This document shows positions 1 to 5,600 of a stretch of 5,600 bases of DNA, one piece after another (within the stretch, counting starts at the first letter, position 1; the number at the start of each line of letters is the position of its first letter). The stretch is from an uncultured Oscillospiraceae bacterium (lineage in GTDB: Bacteria > Bacillota_A > Clostridia > Oscillospirales > Acutalibacteraceae). Position numbers and translations under genes: made by a program. Under the pieces are notes generated by a model. It worked only from the letters and a program-made list of their open reading frames with translations, was not told where the DNA came from and ran no database searches. The stretch covers positions 1 through 5,600 of the forward strand of contig CAJLZR010000058.1 in the NCBI GenBank assembly GCA_905211185.1, given 5' to 3'.

Positions 1-744
1 AGCGCAATAGCCGTTGCGGCAGCGCTTGAGGCAGACAGATGCAAAATCTATACCGATGTTGACGGTGTTTACACTTCCGACCCAAAAATTGTGCCATCCG
101 CAAAAAAGATAAAAGAAATATCCTACGATGAAATGTATGAATTTTCATATCGTGGAGCACAGGTTATGAATGATAAATCCATTCTAACCGCCAAAAAATA
201 TGGTGTTGCGGTGGAAGTAATGTCAAGTATGCTAAACAAAACAAAAGGCACCATAATAAAAGCAAATGCTGCAAAAACGAATGCTTGTTCGGGTATTGCG
301 ATAATTAATAACGTAACAAAATTAATTCTAACCAATGCGCAATCCCATAAAGAACTTATAGATAGATTAACTGAAAGCGGAATAAATGTAGATAAACAAT
401 TAAAATCAGTCGGGCAAAACAAAAATGATAGCTTTACCATTGCCATACCTGAAAACAGACTTCAAGAAGCGATGGAAGTTATAAACAATTTTAGCGCCAA
501 AAGCGATGAATCCCAAATTTTCTATGAAAAGGGTAAATCTAAAATTTCGGTAATAAATATATCTGAAAATATAAATATAAATATCGCTTCCATAATATTC
601 GAAATTCTATCCGAAGCAAAAATAAATATAGAAATGGTTGCTTGCGACAACAAACGTGTTTCAATACTTTTGCCAACAACACATATGAGTGATGCCGTAA
701 ATATTATCCACAGCAAACTTTTCGAGGAAGACACCCTGATTTAA
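1..744 (+). CDS. lysC: Aspartate kinase, C-terminal part (5' end outside window)
   Basis: Cytoplasmic aspartate kinase phosphorylates aspartate, the first step toward lysine, diaminopimelate, threonine and methionine. The reading frame is open from base 1, so the 247 visible codons are the C-terminal part of a protein that is usually about 400-450 residues. The end of the kinase domain is clear: TDVDGVYTSDPKIVP (visible residues 18-32), then the EISYDEMYEF and RGAQV segment (39-55), aligning with the family pattern TDVDGVYTADPR...EISYEEMLELA..GAKVLHPRS. Two ACT-like regions follow, around residues 98-165 and 181-240; 'SGINVD' and 'AKINIEMV' match the helix-1/strand-2 part of ACT domains. The effector-loop signatures (GVPD.PG in the first, GxGM..HPG in the second) are absent, and the second region has an N-I-N-I-N-I run there. 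HPRS is replaced by NDKS. The gene ends 16 bp from the convergent ger operon. The enzyme assignment is firm; the isoform symbol is the generic one. Confidence 0.88.
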   Translation, partial: SAIAVAAALEADRCKIYTDVDGVYTSDPKIVPSAKKIKEISYDEMYEFSYRGAQVMNDKSILTAKKYGVAVEVMSSMLNKTKGTIIKANAAKTNACSGIAIINNVTKLILTNAQSHKELIDRLTESGINVDKQLKSVGQNKNDSFTIAIPENRLQEAMEVINNFSAKSDESQIFYEKGKSKISVINISENININIASIIFEILSEAKINIEMVACDNKRVSILLPTTHMSDAVNIIHSKLFEEDTLI

Positions 745-760
745 ACAAAATTATAAAGCT

Positions 761-1867
761 CTAAACAGGTTCTTTCCCTGTTACCGAAATATTGATATTT
801 TGAGTTACTTTATAATCGCATTTTTTAATATATTCTTTCCAATCCCGCTCTACTTTTTTAAAATATGCGGGATCGGAATTTTTTAATGTTTTCCCCCACA
901 AGAAAACATCTTCCCCCCTACCTTTTAGCATATCTATTACCCTACGATAAACATTTTGCATTTCGTAAGAAAACTTTTGCGCAATAAGATTTTTGGTATC
1001 CTCATCAAAATAAAACTCATATTTTTTGTCCATTGCAAACACAGAAATATCCATATTTAGGTTAATATCAAAGCATGGAATATCATCATTAAATTGAACT
1101 TTTGTATTGCCGGAAACCTTGCTTACAATGCACGTAACATCTCCAAACTTATCCACCTTTATAGTATAAGCCCCAAAATTTGGCACGCCCTTTAAGATCA
1201 TAAAACCATAAGCATTTTCTTCATCTATAAAATTGCTAAGAGTATCTCCTACAAAAACGGCTGCGCCTTTAAGGCAAATGTTTTTCCCTTCCGACTGCTC
1301 CTTATTAGGTGATATCCAAGCAACATAAGGCGAAGATATTTCGTTTTTAATATCCGAAACAAAATGCAAAATATCAGAGCCGAGCTCATCGGGAATAAGA
1401 TCACAAATATCCTTTGCCTTGAGCGGTTTATTATTTGTTTTTATATTGAAAATTTCTAAAGCCTTATCCTTTGTTATGCATATTTTTACTTTAGGTCTTG
1501 CTTCGCAGTGACGGATAAAAAAATCTATAAAATTATCTATTCCCACCTCCGCCACTTTCTGACCCAAAACCACAACCATATTTTGCGAATAAACAGGAGT
1601 CAGGCTTGTTTGTTTAGATATATTTTCGAGCGCTTCCATAAGAGTTATACCTGTTACCTGCAAAGTTTTTGTGTTAGGTTCATCCTCATCAATAGGATTT
1701 TTAAAATCCAAAGCTTGCACGGTAACGATATATTTATTGGACTCAAAATCTATACCTATTCCTTGAACTACGAGCTTTTGATGTATTTGCTCACTTTCGG
1801 AACAACCGCTAATATTTATAAAAATAAAAAACAAAAATATAAGATAAACAATTCTTTTAATTTTCAA
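761..1867 (-). CDS. gerAC: Spore germination receptor C-subunit lipoprotein, Ger(x)C family
   Basis: C subunit of a GerA-type nutrient germinant receptor, a lipoprotein expected on the outer face of the spore inner membrane and needed for receptor function. The 368-residue product has a basic N-terminus, a hydrophobic stretch at residues 6-19 and a lipobox ISGC with the lipidated cysteine at C22. 'VVQGIGID' (33-40), followed by a strand reading YIVTVQALDF, matches the family pattern near the mature N-terminus. The C-terminal segment (DVFLWGKTL, PAYFKKVERDW, ending in NISVTGKEP) matches the usual GerAC C-terminus. Length is normal for the family. The start codon is TTG, inside the end of gerAB: an in-frame TAA two codons upstream excludes any longer form, and the next possible start (TTG codon 12) would remove most of the signal peptide. 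It overlaps gerAB by 11 bp, so translational coupling is likely. The germinant cannot be inferred, and the symbol names the family, not a proven orthologue. Confidence 0.92.
   Translation of the reverse strand: MKIKRIVYLIFLFFIFINISGCSESEQIHQKLVVQGIGIDFESNKYIVTVQALDFKNPIDEDEPNTKTLQVTGITLMEALENISKQTSLTPVYSQNMVVVLGQKVAEVGIDNFIDFFIRHCEARPKVKICITKDKALEIFNIKTNNKPLKAKDICDLIPDELGSDILHFVSDIKNEISSPYVAWISPNKEQSEGKNICLKGAAVFVGDTLSNFIDEENAYGFMILKGVPNFGAYTIKVDKFGDVTCIVSKVSGNTKVQFNDDIPCFDINLNMDISVFAMDKKYEFYFDEDTKNLIAQKFSYEMQNVYRRVIDMLKGRGEDVFLWGKTLKNSDPAYFKKVERDWKEYIKKCDYKVTQNINISVTGKEPV
764..782 (-). terminator. Small hairpin at the 3' end of gerAC, weak terminator candidate
   Basis: AACAGG (764-769) and CCTGTT (777-782) pair perfectly around a 7-base loop covering the last gerAC codons. 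On the minus strand the stem is followed by TAGAGCTTTATAATTTTGTTT, T-rich but interrupted. On the plus strand no T tract follows. It lies between convergent genes only 16 bp apart, where termination is needed from both sides, but the short stem keeps confidence low. Confidence 0.3.
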
Positions 1868-2948
1868 TTTTTATTTTCTCCTTTTTCGGCTTTTTATTTT
1901 TAAAAACTATAAGAATAGCAGGAATAGCCACGGCTATTATCAGCAGATACGCAAGCAGAAAATATGTTAAAAAGCTTTTATAAAGAACTTTGAATTCACC
2001 ATAAAAAAACGGAAATAACGCCAGAGCCACGCCAAACATAACAATTGAAATTTTACTTGCGCGATCGCCTTTTATTTTTTTTACTCCCTCGCCTGCCAAA
2101 AACAAAAATAGCGAAAGCTTTAGAAAAATTCCCGACATCCATATTCCAAGATATAAAGAATCCAAATGCCTGAAAGCTCCAAATTTTCCTATCCCCGCCG
2201 CAGTATAGACGGGGAAAAGCTGAGTTTTACCAAAATCCCCCATTGTGCCGGTTATTAAAATAATAATCAGCGCAAATATAAAATATATACCCGTATTCCA
2301 AAATACCATCCCTTTTCTGTGGCTACCTTTAGACATCGGTAGCAAAACAGCAAGCGCCGGAATACATGATGCTTGAGAAATCATATATATTACTCCTTCG
2401 CCGCATGATTCAAATCCATTATATAAAAGCGGGGTAAAATTAATTTTTTCTATACTTGAAAACAAGGATATTCCCAAAAATAAAAATGCCAAAATGGTTG
2501 CCAAAAGTATAAACGCTGAAGTTCGTACCAAAGCTTCCAGACCTTTATATGCTCCATAACATGCGGAAAATAATAGCAAAGCCGAAAGAAGCGGCAATGA
2601 TATTGAGGGGTTCACTGCGTTTAGAATAAAATTATTAAATATCGCAAGAGTATGAAAGCTTATAATCAAATAATAAATTACGTATAAAGCAGTAACTAAT
2701 ATTCCAAACTTTCCGAAATATTGTTCCGAATTATCAATAAGGCTCATTTTCATATCCATTTTGAAAAGTTTATAAATAGGAACCATAAGTAAAAAAGTTA
2801 AAATAAAGGCAATTGGTATAGAAACAAGATGATCCCAAAGTTCTGAATCGCCTATAAGAAGGGTACCATACGTCATGCTAACCACCATTCTGCTAACAAA
2901 CAACATGGCAAAAAGCTGCCCTGAGGAAACAGACTTTATTTCCTGCAT
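1857..2948 (-). CDS. gerAB: Spore germination receptor B-subunit, GerAB-type permease
   Basis: Integral membrane B subunit of the germinant receptor, related to amino-acid permeases of the APC superfamily. In studied receptors this subunit contributes to germinant binding. The 363-residue protein is almost wholly hydrophobic, with about ten likely membrane segments (roughly 10-31, 39-60, 82-105, 114-132, 141-164, 184-203, 215-235, 262-287, 299-316 and 322-348). Family features include YGAYKGLEALVRTS (131-144), the loop GDFGKTQLFPVYTAAGIG (237-254), and HLDSLYLGIW (261-270). It ends in a lysine-rich cytoplasmic tail. The ATG start has an AGGTGG Shine-Dalgarno site about 10 bases upstream. The gene begins 25 bp after gerAA and its last codons carry the ribosome site and TTG start of gerAC, so the three are one operon. 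Length is typical. Which nutrient it recognises is not readable from the sequence. Confidence 0.93.
   Translation of the reverse strand: MQEIKSVSSGQLFAMLFVSRMVVSMTYGTLLIGDSELWDHLVSIPIAFILTFLLMVPIYKLFKMDMKMSLIDNSEQYFGKFGILVTALYVIYYLIISFHTLAIFNNFILNAVNPSISLPLLSALLLFSACYGAYKGLEALVRTSAFILLATILAFLFLGISLFSSIEKINFTPLLYNGFESCGEGVIYMISQASCIPALAVLLPMSKGSHRKGMVFWNTGIYFIFALIIILITGTMGDFGKTQLFPVYTAAGIGKFGAFRHLDSLYLGIWMSGIFLKLSLFLFLAGEGVKKIKGDRASKISIVMFGVALALFPFFYGEFKVLYKSFLTYFLLAYLLIIAVAIPAILIVFKNKKPKKEKIKIEN
1878..1883 (-). promoter_or_regulatory. Ribosome binding site for the TTG-initiated gerAC
   Basis: On the minus strand AAGGAG lies 10 bases before the TTG at 1867-1865. It sits inside the lysine-rich last codons of gerAB. 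Together with the in-frame stop two codons upstream of the TTG, it fixes the gerAC start. The 10-base spacing and TTG codon suggest weaker initiation than for gerAA or gerAB, possibly helped by ribosomes finishing gerAB. Confidence 0.75.
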
Positions 2949-2973
2949 ACAATATCTTCCACCTCTTTTAAAA

Positions 2974-4503
2974 TCAATCGTTTTTTACTTCCGAACCCGG
3001 TAAATCTTGTACTTTTATACTTTTTTTAGATAAAAAGCTCCAGCCGCCACGCACTAAAACGTCTCTCATGGCGAAAATATTAAACGGTGAAAGCGGAGAT
3101 GTAAATGGTATACCATAACTATTTTTCGAACAAATATTAACAAGAACCGCCGTAAAGACAATCATTATCCCCCATATTCCCAAAACACCGCCTGCAATTA
3201 TAAAAACAAATTTAAGTATTGAAATCGGTTCATATAGATTCGGAATAACATAAGAAGAAATAGCTGTAAGCGCCACAACCATAAGCGTTGGCGCCCCAAT
3301 AAGGCCGGAACTTACAGCCGTTTCCCCTATCACAAGAGCTCCAACTATACTTACGGCATGGCTAAGCGGCCGTGGAATGCGAAGTCCCGCCTCGCGCATA
3401 ACCTCATAAATAAGGTGAATAAGTACCGTTTCAAACATAAGCGAAAATGGAGTATTCGCAACCGCAAGAGCAATTTTATTAAAAATAGGCGGCGGCAAAA
3501 TTTCGGGATTAAAAGTACTTATTCCAACATAAAGTCCCGGGAGTAACGTAGAAAAAAGAAAAGCAATATATTTTAGCCACCTTGTAAACGTTGCAAAATA
3601 AGGGTGAACGGTGTAATCATCTAAGTGCTGAAAGTATTCAACAAATAAATAAGGCACTATCAAGGCGTTAGGGGTACCATCAACTAAAATCGCAACCCTA
3701 CCTTCTGAAATTTTTCCGCAAACGGTATCCGGCCGCTCGGTCATACCAACTCCGCTAAAAATCGAAAAATCTCCCTGATCATCTAAATAAGGAATGATAT
3801 ATCCCGCATCTATAACCATTTCTAAATCTATACCTTTTAGTTTTTCTTTTATGCTGTTTAAAATACTACTCGACACCTTGTCGGTAAGATAGCAAAGGCA
3901 AACCGAAGTATTACTCTGCGCCCCTATTTGCATAAGCTCAAATTTAAGTTTGGGGCTTCTTATTCTTCGCCTTATAAGTGGCAAATTCATCATAATAGGC
4001 TCAACAAAGCCCTCTCTTGAACCACGCTGCATAATCTCGGAAGAAGGCTCAGAAACCGCTCTGAACGGAAACCCTTGCACTCCGAGCCCAAGCATGCAGT
4101 CGCACCCGTCCATAGCAAAAACAGCAGAGCCCGAAGTAATAAGCGAAATTGCATCTTTAAACGTATAAACCTCCACTTGATCCGAAGCAATCACTATATT
4201 ATCCCTTATAAATCTATATTTTTCCGGCGAGGTCGTGCCTTTTACGTCCGATTTTATTATCGGGAGCATTACGCTTTGGGTAAGAGTATCTTTACTAACC
4301 ATACCCGCAATGGTTATCAGCGCACTTTTTACTCCCGAAATTTCTATATATTTTATGGTTAAATCTATGCTATCGCTAAACTCACGCTTAAAATATTCCA
4401 AGTTTTGAACAAGAGATTTTGAAAAAAATTTATTACCTGATTTATCGTTATGCCCCTTCGAAGGCGAACAATATACATCTTTAAAATGCCCTAAAATACC
4501 CAT
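2974..4503 (-). CDS. gerAA: Spore germination receptor A-subunit, GerAA family
   Basis: First gene of the receptor operon, encoding the A subunit, which has a large soluble N-terminal region and a membrane-spanning C-terminal half. Known A subunits form oligomers in the spore inner membrane and take part in ion release on germination. The 509-residue length is normal. The soluble part covers about residues 30-300 and contains SREGFVEP (162-169), the arginine-rich RRRIRSPKL (178-186) and EGRVAILVDGTP (267-278), all family hallmarks. Membrane segments lie near 311-329 (with PGLYVGI at 322-328), 352-366, 383-401, 403-421 and 430-457. REAGLRIPRP and SIVGALVIGETAV (370-397) are also characteristic. 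The ATG start has an AAAGGAG site 8 bases upstream. The 175 bp upstream holds a possible forespore-type promoter and the probable terminator of the preceding gene. No frameshift or missing hallmark was seen. Confidence 0.95.
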   Translation of the reverse strand: MGILGHFKDVYCSPSKGHNDKSGNKFFSKSLVQNLEYFKREFSDSIDLTIKYIEISGVKSALITIAGMVSKDTLTQSVMLPIIKSDVKGTTSPEKYRFIRDNIVIASDQVEVYTFKDAISLITSGSAVFAMDGCDCMLGLGVQGFPFRAVSEPSSEIMQRGSREGFVEPIMMNLPLIRRRIRSPKLKFELMQIGAQSNTSVCLCYLTDKVSSSILNSIKEKLKGIDLEMVIDAGYIIPYLDDQGDFSIFSGVGMTERPDTVCGKISEGRVAILVDGTPNALIVPYLFVEYFQHLDDYTVHPYFATFTRWLKYIAFLFSTLLPGLYVGISTFNPEILPPPIFNKIALAVANTPFSLMFETVLIHLIYEVMREAGLRIPRPLSHAVSIVGALVIGETAVSSGLIGAPTLMVVALTAISSYVIPNLYEPISILKFVFIIAGGVLGIWGIMIVFTAVLVNICSKNSYGIPFTSPLSPFNIFAMRDVLVRGGWSFLSKKSIKVQDLPGSEVKND

Positions 4504-4524
4504 TTTACATCTCCTTTGCGATAA

Positions 4525-4553
4525 TAATATTTTTGCCTATTAATAAGTTGTGC
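4525..4553 (-). promoter_or_regulatory. Candidate forespore (sigma-G/F-like) promoter for the ger operon
   Basis: Minus-strand GCACA (4553-4549), a 17-base spacer, then AATATTA (4531-4525), each about one base off the forespore consensus (GCATA-type -35 and CATNNTA-type -10). Transcription would start close to the gerAA ribosome site, giving a very short leader. ger receptor operons are classically sigma-G dependent, which makes the location sensible, but the match is modest in AT-rich DNA. Confidence 0.35.
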
Positions 4554-4585
4554 AGAAAAAGCCAAAATATCCCAAAAATAAAATC

Positions 4586-4617
4586 CAGCTGCTTTTGTAA
4601 CCTCTTAAAAACAGCTG
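4586..4617 (-). terminator. Hairpin, probable intrinsic terminator of the 125-residue protein gene
   Basis: Arms 4586-4596 and 4607-4617 pair over 11 positions with one mismatch around a 10-base loop; each arm contains CAGCTG. Read on the minus strand, the second arm is followed almost at once by GATTTTATTTTTGGG, a T-rich tract. It lies about 60 bases after the stop of the 125-residue protein gene and about 80 bases before gerAA. The stem is moderate and the T tract is interrupted, so termination may be partial, allowing some read-through into the ger operon. Confidence 0.55.
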
Positions 4618-4678
4618 AATTACTCTATTTATTATGAAAGGGAATTTTATAATTTCAGAAAACCAAAGTCATACGTAA

Positions 4679-5056
4679 CTAACCTATTATTCCCCTAAAA
4701 GAATCTTCTTTATCGATTACACATTTATTTTCCGTAACACTTTCTTTTTGTTTTTCACATGGGCAACCCCCGTGTTTACAGTTAATTCTGGCGTCCCCTA
4801 CTTCAACCTTTGCTCCAAACACAACGGGAACTTCCACTCTTAATTTTTGGATTATAACAAATTTGCAAACTTCTTCTGGGTGACCCTCCGGCATTTTGGC
4901 GCCTCTTTCAATAATTGGCTTACTTATACATTCCGTTTTAATTTTTCCTATTCTTGCAAATGGCTTTACCTCAACCGGAACGCCAACGCTTACGTCTTGA
5001 TATCCGAGCGCAGGGCAAACTTCTTCTCTTTGTGAACTTTCGTGACTATAAGACAT
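4679..5056 (-). CDS. Cysteine-containing protein with two 50-residue-spaced repeats, function unknown
   Basis: I do not recognise this 125-residue protein with confidence. It has no signal peptide and no membrane segment. It contains two matching units: residues 11-43 and 61-93 align without gaps at an offset of exactly 50, sharing EEVC, Q20/Q70, V24/V74, VPV (26-28/76-78), G37/G87 and C43/C93. The valine-rich pattern suggests beta strands. Seven cysteines are present (14, 43, 64, 93, 98, 100, 112); the last units form CKHGGCPC (93-100), which could bind metal or form disulfides. A strong AAGGAGG ribosome site lies 9 bases before the ATG, which with the repeat structure argues for a real gene. 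It lies upstream of gerAA on the same strand, but a hairpin in the 175-bp gap probably ends its transcript. Small beta-rich cysteine proteins of spore formers are often coat or exosporium components, so that is the leading guess; it is inference only. Confidence 0.8.
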   Translation of the reverse strand: MSYSHESSQREEVCPALGYQDVSVGVPVEVKPFARIGKIKTECISKPIIERGAKMPEGHPEEVCKFVIIQKLRVEVPVVFGAKVEVGDARINCKHGGCPCEKQKESVTENKCVIDKEDSFRGIIG

Positions 5057-5109
5057 TCTAAAACTCCTCCTTGAAAAACAGTCCTTGATTTTAGAGATTC
5101 ATTATTTTA

Positions 5110-5123
5110 TAAACATTTGTTTA
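5110..5123. repeat. 14-bp inverted repeat overlapping a candidate promoter
   Basis: TAAACA-TT-TGTTTA: perfect 6-base arms around a 2-base centre. It covers the expected start site of the leftward sigma-A-like candidate, where a repressor operator would be placed. It may simply be a by-product of AT-rich sequence. Confidence 0.3.
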
Positions 5124-5151
5124 AAATAAATCTCATTAACATACTATTCAA
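5123..5151 (-). promoter_or_regulatory. Candidate sigma-A-like promoter for the 125-residue protein gene
   Basis: On the minus strand TTGAAT (5151-5146), a 17-base spacer, then TATTTT (5128-5123): four of six matches at each box. The expected start, near 5116, falls inside the inverted repeat at 5110-5123, leaving a leader of about 60 bases before the ATG. The match is moderate, and the AT-rich setting makes chance hits likely. Confidence 0.3.
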
Positions 5152-5181
5152 AAACTAAAGCTTTTGTGAATGTGGGTCCTT

Positions 5182-5210
5182 TACATATGATTACTTGTTT
5201 TTATATATAC
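5182..5210 (-). promoter_or_regulatory. Alternative mother-cell (sigma-E-like) promoter for the 125-residue protein gene
   Basis: Minus-strand GTATATAT (5210-5203), 13 bases, then CATATGTA (5189-5182), resembling the sigma-E pattern of an ATA-containing -35 and a CATA-type -10. It would give a leader of about 120 bases. If real, it would place this gene in the sporulating mother cell, fitting a coat-type role. The evidence is weak. Confidence 0.2.
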
Positions 5211-5228
5211 CTTTCGACAATTTAATCA

Positions 5229-5257
5229 TTGAAAAAATATTATATTTGAAGTACAAT
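5229..5257 (+). promoter_or_regulatory. Sigma-A-type promoter for the lipoprotein isomerase gene
   Basis: TTGAAA (5229-5234), a 17-base spacer, then TACAAT (5252-5257): five of six matches to the consensus at each box with ideal spacing. The expected start is near 5264, giving a leader of about 30 bases that contains the AGAGGT ribosome site. This suggests ordinary vegetative expression of the cyclophilin. Confidence 0.65.
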
Positions 5258-5295
5258 TTGGTAGGTTGCCGAAAATTTTGAAAGAGGTATTCAAA

Positions 5296-5600
5296 ATGAA
5301 AAAATTAAAAAAAATCATAGGAGTGACAGCAATGGCAATTTTACTCGCTAATCTACCGGGATGTTATAACGACAATAAAACAAGCACTGAGGAAGAAACT
5401 TCTTACTATAAGGCCGGATACCAGCTTGAGAATCCGGCAGATAACGAAGAATATGCAATAGTTGAAACAAATATGGGTACGTTTAAAATGAGATTTTTTC
5501 CGCAAGAGGCTCCAAAAGCGGTGGAAAACTTTAAAGGTCTTGCGCAAAAAGGATATTATAATAACGTAACATTCCACAGAGTTATAGATGATTTTATGGT
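5296..5600 (+). CDS. Lipoprotein cyclophilin-type peptidyl-prolyl isomerase, N-terminal part (3' end outside window)
   Basis: Predicted extracytoplasmic peptidyl-prolyl cis-trans isomerase of the cyclophilin family, expected to help fold secreted or envelope proteins. The 101 complete codons visible start MKKLKKII, followed by a hydrophobic stretch and the lipobox LPGC with the lipidated cysteine at C23. A polar linker (about 24-52) carries an acidic run. The cyclophilin domain begins near residue 53: VETNMGTFKMRFFP, EAPKAVENFKGLA, then GYYNNVTFHRVIDDFM, where FHR contains the expected catalytic arginine (R95). The frame runs off the right edge just before the expected IQGGDP-type segment. 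The ATG has an AGAGGT ribosome site 8 bases upstream and a sigma-A-type promoter ahead of it. It is divergent from the 125-residue protein gene. Family and lipoprotein sorting are secure; the client proteins are unknown. Confidence 0.92.
   Translation, partial: MKKLKKIIGVTAMAILLANLPGCYNDNKTSTEEETSYYKAGYQLENPADNEEYAIVETNMGTFKMRFFPQEAPKAVENFKGLAQKGYYNNVTFHRVIDDFM

Noticed and set aside
123..734. Minus-strand open frames of 107 and 70 codons opposite the aspartate kinase
   Set aside because: Antisense to clearly conserved coding sequence; hydrophobic content is what AT-rich reverse frames produce.
91..744. Separate short gene starting at GTG 91
   Set aside because: The frame is open to base 1 and the residues before 91 carry the conserved TDVDGVYTSDP kinase motif, so this is the middle of a longer aspartate kinase.
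1508..1903. 131-codon plus-strand open frame opposite gerAC
   Set aside because: It lies antisense to a well-supported GerAC lipoprotein, has no convincing ribosome site, and its product resembles no family; it is a shadow frame.
3990..4362. Several open frames of 66-95 codons on both strands within gerAA
   Set aside because: They overlap the conserved GerAA soluble domain in other frames and have arginine/serine/leucine-rich shadow-like composition.
5157..5164. AAAGCTTT palindrome as an operator
   Set aside because: Eight bases of simple palindrome are expected by chance in AT-rich DNA, and it does not line up with either box of any promoter candidate.
5353..5577. 74-codon minus-strand frame opposite the cyclophilin gene
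   Set aside because: Antisense to a recognisable cyclophilin domain and without a Shine-Dalgarno site; shadow frame.

Overview
The window is low-G+C, AT-rich DNA (roughly a third G+C by eye) with Firmicute-type Shine-Dalgarno sites. It carries a complete gerA-type spore germination receptor operon. Together these indicate an endospore-forming Firmicute, most likely a member of the Clostridia; the genus cannot be read from the sequence. No phage, insertion sequence, CRISPR array, rRNA or tRNA was seen.

Layout, left to right. (1) Positions 1-744, plus strand: the 3' part of an aspartate kinase gene, cut by the left edge, with the end of the kinase domain and two diverged ACT-like regulatory domains. 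(2) Positions 761-4503, minus strand: three germinant-receptor genes read right to left as gerAA-gerAB-gerAC, spaced 25 bp apart and then overlapping by 11 bp. The last starts with TTG. (3) Positions 4504-4678: a 175-bp gap with a hairpin that looks like the terminator of the next gene upstream, plus a possible forespore-type promoter for the ger operon. (4) Positions 4679-5056, minus strand: an unassigned 125-residue, cysteine-containing protein built around two copies of a roughly 33-residue beta-type unit exactly 50 residues apart. (5) Positions 5057-5295: a 239-bp divergent intergenic region with a good sigma-A-type promoter for the rightward gene and weaker leftward candidates, one overlapped by a 14-bp inverted repeat. 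(6) Positions 5296-5600, plus strand: the 5' part of a lipoprotein cyclophilin (peptidyl-prolyl isomerase), cut by the right edge.

How it works together: in known spore formers the A subunit, the B subunit (an APC-superfamily permease) and the C lipoprotein assemble in the spore inner membrane to sense germinants. The 125-residue protein lies upstream of the operon on the same strand and may be spore-related, but a likely terminator separates them, so this rests on context only. Aspartate kinase feeds the lysine/diaminopimelate/dipicolinate route, which also matters to spores, but here it is convergent with the operon and probably an independent transcription unit.

Most of the window is ordinary core content. 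The items most worth a second look are the repeat-built cysteine protein and the aspartate kinase whose ACT domains lack the usual effector-loop signature.
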